From: Paragonimus skrjabini miyazakii
Taxonomy: Eukaryota > Platyhelminthes > Trematoda > Plagiorchiida > Troglotrematidae
Direction of reading: 5' to 3'
DNA length: 64,000 bases
NCBI GenBank assembly: GCA_014338405.1
Contig: JTDE01000133.1
Coordinates: forward strand, 236,492-300,491
Part shown: positions 12,726 through 25,414 of the stretch, one piece after another
How positions within the stretch are numbered: position 1 is the stretch's first letter
How the letters are laid out: each line of letters begins with the position of its first letter
Program-made: the position numbers and the translations under genes
Notes under the pieces: model-generated
What the model was told of the DNA's origin: nothing
What the model saw: only the letters and a program-made list of their open reading frames with translations
Database searches by the model: none

Positions 12726-15700
12726 GCAATAAATTGATGTTTATTGTTGGGCTGAACGCCTGGTGGGTATTTATTTGTTTGCTTTCAAAGCACCTCAATG
12801 AATCATAAAGTTATTCCCAAGTTTCACGGGATGGTTTGGTACCATTGCTCAAATATTAACCTTGAAAAAGTTTATTTACTCCTCCACCAACGAAAACAAT
12901 GTATGAAACTTTTCTACCGCCTCAATTTTTAGGCAGTATTGAATACAGCCTCAAACGTGGTGGACTCACAGAAACTATCTCCATCAGTTGTTAATAGCAG
13001 ACAATAATGTTCGTCGTCGTGGTATGGAACTTTTGATTTTCTCTCGTCTAGTGACGCTTTCACAGTTATGATGCCTTGAGGTGCAATGCATTTGTTGAAT
13101 GAAGCTTACAGCAGATTAACAGACAGAAATGAAACAAAACGTACTGCTGACTAGCTTTGATGTTTTTGTAGTTCTACGCTGTTTATGCAGATTATTTTGT
13201 ACCAGACGAACTACCGTTGTTGAAATCCGCCTCATACTCATCAAAATTTGTTTTACTCGATCGCAAAACCGTTAATGTTATGAGATATTCTAGTTGTGGA
13301 ACGTCAACATGAAACCACACATGATAGATTGAATAACCATAGTGACAGACTTACAGATGTAATGATTTATCCGTAATCCGCAACACAATTTGCGCAATTA
13401 AGAGAATATAAAGCACTTCGTCAACAGCAAGAATTGAAGTGCAGACAAAACACTCAAGAGAATCCTCTTGTCTGTAACTGACAGATAGAATGCGCTGATA
13501 AATTGATAGCAGAAGAAACGTCTCGAATTCACAAATTTTCTATTTAAATAATAATCAGAATAATATGCTAAGTTATTTGCAAATAGACACGCGGGTTGGT
13601 TTATTTACGTTTTTCAGCAGAGATGAAGTTCAAAGTGAACATCTATACCAGATTACATCAACTCAAACTATAAGCATCCCTTAATCCAGTCTACTGATTG
13701 ATGGCTTTGAGGATCACACTGTGCTCTTTGGAATTCATTGAATTTTTGCCTTAGATACCTTTTGAGAATATGCAAGCAAACTTCCAAACGCTGATGGGGT
13801 TTTCTCTTGTTAATGTAAGTTATCCGATCTTACCGAGCAAAAAACAAATACGCCATTTATCAGAAGAATTTTGTCAATTCTCACTATTTATAATTTCGGA
13901 AAAAGTGTGCCAGAACAAGGGATCAAAAAAATATGTCAACACTATGCAAAACTGAACAATATTGCATTCGAATATTGGAAGCTATCCTTAATAATGGTCA
14001 TCAAGTTACGAACAGTTCACGGATGTGAGCTGAGCTAAAATAATCTGCTAAAATTCAATCTGCTCATCTGGTATATTTATTACAAGTTTACACTACGATA
14101 TTTCACTCAGCAAACAGTCTCAATAGATTTTTTTCGCAAGCAGTACTAATTTGAACAAATTTAACTAAAATTAAATTACACACCAATCACGTGAGCATAA
14201 ACGTCTCGCAGAATTTAGCCATTCCTTCTTGAGTAGGAATGTACGGTTCTGCGCTTGTCTTAGTTGAGATTCCGCGGCAGTGCATATGTTTGCCCCGACT
14301 TCTATTTGCACCAACTCAATCGAAACGGTCGATGCACCACTGACTTTCCGAACGACACAACTGTAGTGTCACATGTTAGCACCCAGTGGCATTCGTTTTT
14401 ATGTACTGTTCAGATTGCCGACGGTCATGGTGACAGTCACTGTAACATAACACGAAGTCTTGTTCAAATTGGAGTGACCGGTATTATGTAATTTAATGAA
14501 CAACTTTAACCAGGAGAAAAAATGGACTAAATTAAAATCAACCTAGTACTTCTTATCTATAGTTGTGCAAATTATTTCCCATTATTTCTATTTAACCAAA
14601 ATTACTAGGACCAGCTTTTTTATTTAACGCAATAAACGAATCAAAAAGCTTGCAATTTTTACGACTATAACCTTAAAACTCAACTGCAATATAATGTCGT
14701 AGATATGCCATTGACTGATTTTTATAAAGTATTGAGCTCTTCACACATTTTTTTTCAGTTTTCTGCAGAAGTTACTATTTCATCAATGCAAATATTGGAG
14801 ATATTTATGTGTCAAAGAATGACGAAGGACATAATACAGAGTTTTTCAGCGAAAAGTGGTACTTGTAGCTACTGAATGGTTGAAAGTGCATGATACATAA
14901 ATAATGTCTAGTTAGCTATTATGCGTGATGCATAACTATTGACAGACGGAATAGGGAACGTCATTTATGGCAAAATGATGCTAGTAAACCAGACAGTTAC
15001 GGAAAGTTGTGAGCATAAGTTGTATAACATAATACTGTAACACGGGATTGGAGCAAATAAATAACAGCAAAAGCTTAACAACAATTTTTCAACGGTTAGA
15101 ACACAGTGAAAAACCAAAGGATACATATAAGTGTTATCTTATGATTATTTTCAGTGGAAATTAGAAACATTAAAGCTAGGAATGAAACATAAAAGTGATT
15201 CGTCAGACAGTGAACAAAACACTGGCATGACCATAAAATTGATGATCTCGTCATTTGAGTTAGTACGGGGAACAGACAAATAAAGGATAGGTGGATTTGT
15301 AAACTTTAGATTGGACATTTGTCAGCCGCTAGCACCTTAGATTTAACATCAAAATTTTGACTAAATTAATAACCAGACCTCATATAAACTTAGAAACTTT
15401 CAATAAAACAACAGATTCACACCAAACTACCGTGACAAGATATAATAAAATCAGCACTACTCTATATTTTATATATTAATTCACCTCCAAATCTACAAAA
15501 ACTGTCGCATCTCAAGCAAAAACCGTTTCGTCAAAACGCTTCTTTCCATCTAACGTAAACGCCACCCGCTGAAGCTTAATTGTTTACCATGAAATGTGGA
15601 TTAATTTCTTCTATATCATATGGCAGTCATTTCTACAACCACTGTCCGCTCTTTCCAGTCAAATGCCAATATTGGTGTCTATAAAAGCTTGTGATATTTA

Positions 15701-18700
15701 TTTTCATGGAAATGCAAAATCTGCTTCAGAAACATGCTAAACGTTCGCCGTCTGAAAACTGGGCTGGTTAATTTTGAGGGATTTACACATTTGTCCTAAG
15801 CGATTTTAACTTACTGGGCATATGAGCCTTGACAGAGTCGTCACAATGGGTTTTTGTGTAAATTTGCTTAGATTTGTATCACATTTGATATGGCATTTTC
15901 CTTCTGTATGTCTGTCCGTTAACCTCAGTGACTGGCTAAACTAGCTACATGTGGTGCAAATAATTAACATGACGAATTCTTTTATTTAGTTTGTTAGCCT
16001 GGTAGAATAAATACGGACTTACTTACACTATGAACCACACACAAAACGATGTAGATACTAATAGTTCTTTCATTTTATTTTATTTTCCAGCTTACATTAA
16101 GACACAATAGATGTCCAGTAACCATCTTTATTCCATTTGCTGGCGGAAACGTCCTACTTTGCGTAACAAAATCATAAGTCCTTCTTTAGATCTAAACTTT
16201 TTTTAACTAAATCACTATCTACTTTAAGTATCTGATGTCGACCGATACCCGGAAATAACTGCACTATTGGTTTGTTCACGGCAATGAAAATTAACTGGAT
16301 ATTCCAAAAACGGGCTTTTATAGTTGGTTTGACATGTTACATCTAGCTCTGATTTGGACTACTTTCGATTTTGCATATGAATTTTTCAGGGAAAACTAAA
16401 TGTGTTGGTTTTCCCTTAAGTAGCGCACTCTATTTGACATTTGTATGTCTTACTTTTTATTTTATTGAAGCCTGTTTCTGGTTTACAAACACTAATATTT
16501 ATTTGCTGTCATGATTTTTAGTTACGTTGCAAGTGATTGTAACACTGTACAAATATTTTTGTTTAAGCTTATTTAGACTTGAACTACTTTATGAGCACAG
16601 TTCACCTTTTAACAGGTAACTACGATATTTGACGAATTTCACAGAATGATATAGTCATCACCACAGGATGTTTCTATGAACTTCATTTGAAGACATATCC
16701 CTTAAGAACTGACTTCAAAAAAAAGTGCTTATGAACTCCAAACAATAAATCATACAAACATAAACTGTAAATGAGATTTCTATCAATGACTAAGCTTAGT
16801 GGATTTTCCAACAATATATTACCAGATGTGTTTGTAGCTAAGCAAAGTGGATAATTCGGGAGCAACTTTGTTTGCAGCAAGCAAATTCAGAGAAAAGAAT
16901 ATGGCAATTATAAAACTAACCAATTAGAATTGAACTTCATTAATAGTACTCGTAAAATTAGTTGACAGTGTGCACCACCATCAGAATCATGAGTTGAACC
17001 CTTGCGCTAGCAACAGTGCGACGGATGTGTACAAGTTTATAAACAATATCTAAGATCGTGCAAAATGAGAATTTCAGATCCATCACAAATAGCCGGTTTG
17101 AATCCCTGTGAAACTACGAAAATTTGATAATTTTGATCGTTATGACTGCAATTTGGAATTTTTAATGCTTTTTACTATTCCACTTTTCTTGAAAGAACAA
17201 CTTCAACACAACGTTTTACACGAGGGTTACAAAATTACAGAACAAAACTAATAATTTTAGACGAGATGTTTAATAATTTTCGATAAAATGGTTTTACCTG
17301 AGTATCTGCTTCAAAATAGTTAACGCTTCTAAGAATGATCAACTAAAATAAGTCGAAGCGGTGACGATTTGTAACAGATAAGGCTTGATATAAACTGAGT
17401 GCGATTGTTTTGTGAAACAATCAATAGCTCAAACTAAAAACTTGGTTAACTGTTATATTCAATAATGTCATTGGTTTTAGCGTCATTCACGATCTAAACA
17501 ACAAAATCGGTAATCTTCAAGTTAACATCGCCGAGAAACAGAACGTTATTTTGCTCATAGAAACGTGTTTTGTTTTGCACTTTGGCGAAAGGATGCAGAA
17601 AGTATATGACTAATAAATTTCAAATAATAAATGACTAGGTTGTTCAAATTAACATTTGTGAGGGCAGGAAAATTGTCTTTTCACAGTTAGACGTAAATTA
17701 AGTAATAGTTGCGGTTAGAAGGAGTTGTGATAAACGCAACAAAGAAACTAAAGTGATAAGTTCTCAAGTACCTTTCAAGAGCTCCTAGAACAATGTGTAA
17801 TCGCTTAAGGGGATATAGTGTATTCGAATAAAATCGAAAGACAACAACAAAATGAAAAATTTGTTTCAATAATAAGACACAGGCCCAACTGTGAACAGAG
17901 TGGTCCTCAGAATTGAGCTTGGAACACTTAGACACACAGTGATTACCGGCGTTCATTTTGATGTGGCAGGATAATTCGCAAGAAAATAAGAGTCACTTAC
18001 TTCACATCATTTTGCTGTTCATCAAACTCGAACAATTCCTATACTGGTTCACACTCAGGACAACCAGTAAAAGTGGACAACGCAAGGGAACCTCTACGAA
18101 TAACTCCATATCAGTAGTGTCGCAATGCTTGACGGGGTAATTTCTGTCACTAGATTATGCATTTTGTCGTTCTTCACTGCCATTAGACATACTGGTTGGG
18201 TTTCGTAATTGTGATATTTATTTTCCTCAGTGACCCTCGGAAACTTTGTTGGAGGGCAGTTAAAATGTTTGTATTTATCGGTTGATAGCCCCCACTCCGA
18301 ATATCACTCTGGATGTTTTTTGAGACCTCAGTGTTAATATGTCAAACCATGATAACTTATCGAGATAAAACGAGAGCATTGGTTAATTATTAAAACATTT
18401 CACGAATTTCATCTATATCGTGTGGGCGATAAACGCTATGTCGTGTTGTTCAACGGAAATTGTCAAAAAGATTGTTCAACATGTTATTTGAAAAATACAG
18501 TACACGCTTTCAGAAAATATGAGTTACTTTGATAGTTTTCAGTAAATGTGCGGTTCCGTCTGAAGTAAAGAATAACCAGCTATAATTAGACACATTTTTC
18601 ACTGTGGATTTTAGGAATATTGGGAAATGTTCGACTTTCCAACAATCGTAGCAACTTCGCTAAATGCAAGTAGCGCAGAAAGTCACAAGTTGGTGATTGT

Positions 18701-18740
18701 TTTTACGTTGAAAAATATTTTTCGTGTAAGATCCCTACTG
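12726..18740. other. Long AT-rich intergenic or intronic sequence
   Basis: Six kilobases with no ORF over 90 codons having a recognisable motif, no RT block, no SINE copy and no terminal repeat that I could match. It could equally be a large intron. Confidence 0.45.
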
Positions 18741-18935
18741 TTAACATTCAAGAATAAATTCATTTGAGCATTCTGTTGGGTATGGTTCATGAGCATACCA
18801 TTCACCATTGAGCATACCATATCCTTCTTTGGCCCAACCGTCTAACAAAATATTGTATGGGCTGCCCGTTTCGTGTTCGCATTCCGAACTTTTTGTAACT
18901 ACTTGAATTTTAAATATGTAATGCGGGGCTTCCAC
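18741..18935 (-). CDS. Exon-like block, unknown product (low confidence)
   Basis: The minus-strand frame reads VEAPHYIFKIQVVTKSSECE and continues with SPYNILLDGWAKEGYGMLNGEWYAHEPYPTECSNEFILEC to a stop. Three cysteines and several Trp, Gly and Tyr give it the look of a secreted or extracellular domain, quite unlike surrounding random translation. A TATATCTCTCGATGTGGAAG stretch before the frame could act as an acceptor, and GTTAAC at the end as a weak donor. No family is recognised and no partner exon was found. Confidence 0.25.
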   Translation of the reverse strand: MEAPHYIFKIQVVTKSSECEHETGSPYNILLDGWAKEGYGMLNGEWYAHEPYPTECSNEFILEC

Positions 18936-19245
18936 ATCGAGAGATATAAGCCCAACTTAACAGATAGTTCGATGAAGTAGCTTATTCACCATGACGTTTG
19001 TGACAATGCTGCATGGTCAACTGATTTAACACTGTGTGAAGTAGCTCAAGGTAACCCATCTGTCAGAGACTTTATGGATGTTCCCTTGGCGTCACCTTTT
19101 CCTTCACGCGGATGGAGTTGCGCCTTGTGCAAAGGTTGCATTATCTTATGTATCATTTCAGGTTATTGATTGCATTACTCTGCTCTTTGAACACAGTTGC
19201 TCGTCTCAGTGCATACCAAATCTGAAGTTTCTAGGATTCCGGCGT
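18936..19245. other. Intergenic sequence
   Basis: No feature recognised, apart from the start of a plus-strand ORF at 19078 that runs into the tRNA-like repeat and has no motif. Confidence 0.4.
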
Positions 19246-19335
19246 GACTTCGTAGATCAGCTGACAGAACTCTTGCCTTCTTTGGATATGATGTCTCCGT
19301 CCCCTGTTCGAATCCAGCTGAAGCCCAGGTTTTTC
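19246..19335 (+). repeat. tRNA-like SINE head, copy 1
   Basis: The pattern GTAGATCAGCTGACAG, then CTTGCC, then GTTCGAATCC resembles the A-box region, anticodon arm and B box of a tRNA. The same ordered pattern occurs at 25013-25098 (GCAGATCAGCT, AACTTGCC, GTTAGATTCCAAC, GAAGTCCC), and both are followed by a TTTT-containing stretch. Two copies with tRNA-like boxes suggest a second tRNA-derived SINE family, unrelated to the hammerhead SINE. A single decayed tRNA gene cannot be excluded. Confidence 0.4.
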
Positions 19336-19529
19336 ACAATTAGGCCTCATCTAAATTGTCAACTCTGCCACAAAACTAATAAGTAACACAATTTTAATGT
19401 TCAGTGTTGACGTTGGTGGGTTCCAACGTGAACCGATTGATAAGTCCTGTTTGGGTAGTAAGTTCACCGGATCATTTGGCGGATTCCACACGACACAGTG
19501 GATTGGGTGGATAACTGAGTCCAAATGTG

Positions 19530-19790
19530 AAATATTTTAGTTAAGGGAGTGGCTTCGTAACTCAGTTTGTCCAAATGAAAAGCCGGCAAATAGTTCTTCG
19601 TTTCACAGTAATGAATGGTGTTAATCACTACAATCAAGGGTGTGTTCGTGAACAACGACTGGACGTCAAACGACGCCGTCATCTTGTCAGCAACACTTAT
19701 ACCACTTACATCTTTTATACACACAACTCAGCGTGCATGCGTTGCAAGGGTTTCAAAACCGCTGTTTGTCGTTTTTTGAAAATTAGCCCT
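19530..19790 (-). pseudogene. PLE reverse transcriptase relic
   Basis: The minus-strand translation gives VLKPLQRMHAELCV, then stops, then KMTASFDVQSLFTNTPLIVV and the LDKLSYEATPLTKIF stretch. These correspond to the ILEPLRNRLAP, KMLSLDVCSLFTNVPLRETI and EQLKDLLLFCTQDI blocks of the 25-27 kb element, in the right order. The divergence is large, so it belongs to another PLE lineage or is very old. Neither the YVDD motif nor an endonuclease is present. Confidence 0.65.
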
Positions 19791-19799
19791 TCTCCTTGA

Positions 19800-22700
19800 A
19801 CAAACTGTTTACAATCTTGAAAAACCCATGGCATTCACTAACTAGACTCCTGCTGCTAGCTTTAAAATACCTCGCTTTATTCGGTTACATCATGCAGTTC
19901 TTCCCATCGGTACACTCCTGTAGTCTAGTGTAACATTATTTACAAACCTGGAAGACTTATTCGCAGGACCAGTTAACTAGGCTCCGTAAACGATATTAGC
20001 AATATTAATTTGACCCCGTATAACTGGACCAGCTGACAATCATTTTTATAGCATGTCCATAATTTTCGTTAGATTTAAGGGGTCCTTCTGGTCTTTCTGT
20101 CAGGAGTTTGGGATTTCAGTATATAACTGTGTTTAGCCGAATGTTTACGTGTTGAAAAGTTCAGGATACAATCAGTGTCAGCATTCACTTTGTGGGGTGC
20201 TTGTATTTTTATTTTGCACCCAAGAGACCTCTGTTTCTCTAACCTGGCGTCTTTACATGTGATATAACTGATCGAAGTTTGGTTCGATCGTCAAAGGAAG
20301 GAGTCATCGAAAGAGGCTCATGATCGTGAAATACCAGTGAGTTAATTATTTACCTTTGTCAGGCGCTCACTTTGAGTACCATTTCACATCAGTTCATCTG
20401 CTCTTTGTGTAAGTCTTCGAAGAAGACACATGACACCGGCTAACTTTGGAGAGAATCGGCATAATCAGTCTATCTTACTATATAGACGCAGCTTCGGGAC
20501 CAGCCTATCTTGGACTAAATCCACGTTGTCTCGATCAATTTTGAGTCTGTTGTATGTAAGTTGGTGACCATAAAACACCAATCTGGCTGCCTAGAAACAT
20601 TTCACCACATGTCAATCCTATTCTTAATGCCGCCTCATAAGCTTTACACGGTTTTGTCACTTCCCGCGAATGTTCTTCAGTAAATAGGCACATTTTCTAG
20701 CACATATGATCATACTATTTTGTCGAGCAACTAAATTAGTCATTTCTACAAAATTTCGTCCACCACTTATGTTTATAAGTTTAGGAGTAATCATAGAAAT
20801 CAGCTAAACGTAGTACCAAGTTTAGTTAGACGACTAGATTATTCGCAACAAACTGTAAAAAATGGCGAACAAAGATCAGTGTAGTAAACCCCCATGTGTT
20901 AAGTTATTTACTGGAAAATTATTGTTGTGAATTTATTCACACTTTGCGGTGTCATAGGCAAAAATTATTAGGAAAGTTAGTTGCGGTATATTAGAGTATA
21001 CATCCCTTAAATTGTTTCTTTACCGCCGGTTTTATTTTGCTTGATCTCTTTAAGAAAAGGTAGTCAATACGAGGTTCGAAGAGACAACCTCTCATACCAC
21101 AAGATGAAACTTTTGTTAGTTTGGTCGTTAGTCATGAACATAGAGGTAGGATTAGTAAATTAAAATCTGTTTAATACTTTCTGTGAATTGTATATCAAAA
21201 TAACAAGGCAATTGTGATCGGATAGATCTTTTCTGAGTGACAACATAGGAACAAACATGATTGCTGGTTGTTTACTTGTAGTATTGAGCTAACAAAATTG
21301 CAATCAATCCCAAATGTTTTCAAACCGATCTACAACTTGTTCACATTGGTTTTTATCCAGTCGACCTATGAATTCAAGTAAAAAGTGGGCTGATGTTCAT
21401 TTGCTTTTCATCCGGTTATGTGCTCACTACTAAATTACAGGCTTGAATACGAGCATAAAGCAACTTATGTGTGGATTCGGTTTGTTCTCAATATTATTGA
21501 AAACACAAAACTAGTGGGTGATATTGAAGCTAAAATGCCATACATTGGACCTTAATTAGAAGGTTGTCCTAATTTGAAGACAAATGAAAAGAAACGACTG
21601 ATGTTTAGTATCCAAAGGCCCTATGTCTAAATAGAAACGTTCATCGTCAAGATGCTTATGCTTCCTGAGCAAACAACCGAGTTGCAGATTACAGTAAAGC
21701 AGACTCCTTGAAATAATCTTCATTACATCTTTTGGTTGGTGACGCTTATTCAACAGGCAAGTTCGCAATGGCTAAATTTCCGTTGGTTAGTCCTCTTTAC
21801 CTTACGATCTTTGGCGTGATAAGTCTAAACAGGGAAAAATTGGTCTTGGAATGTCGGTTTGGTTATGAAAGTTACGGGAGATCCAGTCTGTGGAACGAAT
21901 CCTACCTGAAACGATTAATTTTTGGTTAGTAGTCTAAATGGTATGTCTGTGTTTACACAGTCCACATTCACAGCCAATTGTTCAAAACAGATACAAAGAA
22001 TGATTGGTGTGGAAAACTAGTGCAACGTAACCATCCTAAAATGTTCGTCTTGGAGGACGAAAAAACGAATTTTCGTGATTAATACTACCAAGCATCCGCT
22101 TTCTAATATCATTGTTGTTTGCGTATTGATCCAACTCATGCCCACGACCAAAAACTAACATTGGGGATCGTACGTATGAAGCTGGTATACGTTCATCAGC
22201 CTGAGAGCCAAAGGTTTGTAATAGTAGGCTACAGCCTCTATCACCTTCATTACGCATAAGCCCTAACTATGCAGGACTATCTTCCTGTCTCCAGACTTCA
22301 AGCAGTATGGCGAATACCGTCTAGCCTTGAGGAAAAATGCTACTATTTCACTTTCTGTACATGCTCTGGGATTGTGTGCTTTCTTGCCTAGGGACTTGTC
22401 AAAATTTTCCAAAAAACTAATATTCGATAGTAAAATTATTAGAGTATTACGCAGTTATTTTGCACTTTGAGGACGCTAAAAGCATTTCAAACTAATTTGC
22501 AAATTTCAAAAATTGTCCACAAGGTAGTCTCGCCTTTTCTATTTGAAAACTTTCATGCAAAAACAGCTTGTCGCCAACATACACATTCAGTCGAGATTCC
22601 ATCAAATACCTAGTGCGTACTATAGAAATAATTGTTTTACTAGTTACGAAGGTTAACGAACTTTTAAAAATAAACAGCTTTTGCATACACTGTTCTTGAT

Positions 22701-23099
22701 GTTGCATACACCTGAAACTTCCACGTAGGTTCGAATGAGAGCGTAAGGTTTGCAGTGTAGCGCTAGCACCATGTTCCGAGTTTAGGTAATTCCAAGATAC
22801 AGATTGATCAGGTCGGCCTCAGTCTGTCTAGCATACTGCACTTGTAACGTTCGACAGGCGCAATGCAAGAAAGGATGATTTTTAGTCTGGTACCTAAAAC
22901 ACGTCGACAGATATCTATAACAGTAACACGGTAAGACCTAAGGTGGTCAAAAAGACCCGTCGACAGGACATGAACTACGTACTCACCATTAACGATTATC
23001 ACCTTGTCGCAATTAATGCTTCGAGAACTGATGGACAAGGGGATGGCAGCTTTAACTCTCAACACGAAATGTTTGTATTCGGTAATTCTCGTACATAAA
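19800..23099. other. Intergenic sequence
   Basis: No gene supported. ORFs at 21556-21768, 21732-21929, 22036-22257 and 22492-22707 have no motif. The frame at 22808-23065 lies just upstream of a PLE terminal-repeat fragment, but I could not align it with PLE protein. Confidence 0.4.
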
Positions 23100-23185
23100 A
23101 CGCATGTACCCTATGTAATTGTAAAAGCCCGATGAGAATTACTGAACACAGCTGTTCGCATAACTGACTTCTTATGAATATCATT
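23100..23185 (+). repeat. PLE terminal-repeat fragment (PLE2 family)
   Basis: The run from ACCCTATGTAATTGTAAAAG through GATGAGAATTACTGAA to AACTGACTTCTTAT matches 40922-40995, the outer end of the right terminal repeat of PLE2, with about one change in seven. The hammerhead-like core is mutated (CCGATGA and GAAC instead of CTGATGA and GAAA). The upstream similarity fades quickly, so this is either a solo remnant or a truncated insertion. It shows that the PLE2 terminal sequence continues past the part that is inverted in PLE2 itself. Confidence 0.65.
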
Positions 23186-25012
23186 TAATTTGGTTTGATT
23201 AGTTTCGTTAGTTTGATTTTCCACAATTGTGAACAGTTTACCGATGACCGATTACTACGAGTCGTAATTTGGTCCTTCAGAAAAATAACAGTGTGCACAC
23301 GCGTGACCTGATTCAAATCTCATGTTCCAATTCTGGATGAAGTAATACCTACCAAAGTACAAGTCTCCTCTTTGTAAGGAGTGAGCCTTGCGAACCAGTG
23401 ACGCTCAAAATATGTAAACTAGTGACCTGAAATTTTACTTGCAACGTGCACAAACCTATAAAGCTTACTCAGCAGTAGATGAGCGTCGTAGCCTACGTTT
23501 CAAATTTGCCATCTAGATCGAGATCAAGATCTCCCATTCGGTAGACATGAGGATTAATATCCTCGATCAAGATAACTATGTCAGAAATGTACTGGTTTTC
23601 GGAACGCATCTACAGCCGAATAAAAGATGTCTCAAGCAGCATCAAGGTTGCAGTCAGCCGGTGCACAAGCAAATGGCAAACGATATGTGAAAGGTTCGTT
23701 GTCTGTTACTGGATTCGACAGAGCTAGGTGGATACACAACACACAACCTACTGCTAACGGGAAGTAAATTTATCCGTGCCGCGACGGTCACTTTGCTGAG
23801 TGCAACACCCATTCTGGATAGAAAAGGCGCAGAAAGCAAAACCGTTTTAGACGGAAACGCACTTCGGGTAGAAAAATGTGTTGTCAGCTGGAAGTTTTAT
23901 ACGTTACGGATGTTTTGTATACATATTATGCAACTTGCCTCCAAAATGTGGCCTAAGTCCATTTTCAACAAGTCTAACGACAGAGAGGTAGAGGTCGGTG
24001 GGTCCACTCGTTTTAATGTGTGGACATTGAAGCTACGCCTATTCAGTCTCAGGAAGAACTTCAGGGAGTCATAAAATAAGACAATTATGAACAGGTCTAA
24101 TCTGAAAAAGCTTTTGTATTGGAAGTGAAACGTCATCAACGAAACAAATTGTCGATTGCTCACAACTTGTTCTGAAATATGAGTATTCAATCCGTCTCAA
24201 GTGTGTTCCAATCAAACATCAGGTCAATACAATTAATTTGGTACCATGACATTACTCAAACAACAGAAGGAAGTTCGTTGGAAAACCACGCAAGCAATAC
24301 AAACTTTCAGCCACCTGTGGTCTGGTTAGCATAACGAAAAGTTAGCAATAAATTACTGTGTCACGTAATTTTGGTTGGGATTTTTGGTGAAAATGCTAGA
24401 TGTTGGTATTACATACGGCTACGATAACTGCAGGATTTGCACGACACCTTTGTATGAACACAGAATCGGATCGTGTAATCAATTGCTAATCGATTTAGCC
24501 ATAACCAACCTGTATTTCCCTCCAAACTCCTGCTTGCATTTGTGTAATAGAATGTGTGGGGCTCTAAACCACCCATCACTCGCCTATTAGTTCAATGGGT
24601 AGACCGTGGATGTCTGGACCTTTGCAAGGCGTGCATGATTTTCTGCCCAACCTACATCTGTTTCTTGTGCACTAATGTAAATTGACGGAAACTACATAGA
24701 CATTACTGAGAAGTAGTTTGGCTAATCTGACAAGTTAGGACAGACCCAATTATAAGAGATCTGGATTCTGGTTCGATTCGAATCAGTGGTAGAGACTGCA
24801 TTCATCATCGTCCTACCGGTCGGAGACTCAGAAATTTACCATTTGAACTCAGTTACCAAGTCATACGAAATCCAGTAAAATGGTGCAGTTGATTAACTAC
24901 TCACGCCGGATTTCTTCATCAAATCTCGTTGGAATTTACCGACGCCACCGTTGAGAACTGGGACTGCATTACTGACAGGTTATACTTAAATACACACAAG
25001 TAATAAAGCGTG
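23186..25012. other. Intergenic sequence
   Basis: No supported gene. The open frames at 23793-24074, 23897-24190 and 24375-24590 have no recognised motif. The sequence near 24760-24790 contains a B-box-like GGTTCGATTCGAA but no partner A box at the right distance. Confidence 0.4.
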
Positions 25013-25098
25013 ATTTTGCAGATCAGCTAGTAGAGAACTTGCCGTGTCTAAACACTCCGTTTCTGGTTAGATTCCAACCGAAGTCCCAATTTTCTGCA
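25013..25098 (+). repeat. tRNA-like SINE head, copy 2
   Basis: Partner of the repeat at 19246-19335: GCAGATCAGCT, AGAGAACTTGCC, TCTGGTTAGATTCCAAC, GAAGTCCCAATTTT in the same order and spacing. The B-box-like part is degraded (GTTAGATTCC). PLE1 is inserted 32 bp downstream, as its left target duplication begins at 25130. Confidence 0.4.
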
Positions 25099-25129
25099 GC
25101 TAAATATCTACTATATAATCGTATTGATT

Positions 25130-25141
25130 TAGTGTCTATTT
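25130..25141. repeat. Target-site duplication of PLE1, left
   Basis: TAGTGTCTATTT, identical to 27705-27716. It defines the left border of the element. Confidence 0.85.
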
Positions 25142-25144
25142 CAA

Positions 25145-25414
25145 CAAAAGTCAAAACGTGGCGAACAAGCTCGTTTTCGGTGTATCATCTTCAGGCCAAA
25201 TACAACACAATAAATATGAAATCAGTTGTCAAGTCAGGGTTTTGTAAAATTTAATACAGTGTGAATCTAATGTCATTTTGGGATTACGGATATGGTTACT
25301 GTGGTGCCGTGTCAAGTGTTCCAACGACGGCAGGCTATGGTAACTTCAGCGCTTGAACAAAAGACTTCTGCGCACACAGATTAGGGTTTCGCGGCCGGAC
25401 TCCGATCGCCTCTG
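25145..25414 (-). repeat. PLE1 inverted terminal repeat, left copy
   Basis: Reverse complement of 27396-27665 with few differences. It overlaps the last 26 codons or so of the ORF (from the EAIGVRPRNPNLCAQKSF region to the stop codon at 25335-25337) and the 3' untranslated part. It contains the hammerhead-like core on the minus strand (25161-25198). Confidence 0.9.
25161..25198 (-). ncRNA. Hammerhead-like motif in PLE1 left repeat
   Basis: Exact counterpart of the motif at 27612-27651, read on the minus strand: CTGAAGA at 25188-25194 and GAAA at 25175-25178, with the same flanking TGGC/GCCA pairing. Stem II is poor. See the right-copy entry. Confidence 0.4.

Noticed and set aside
22808..23065. 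85-codon minus-strand ORF next to the PLE terminal-repeat fragment, considered as PLE coding
   Set aside because: Neither strand aligns with the PLE RT or endonuclease blocks seen elsewhere in the window.
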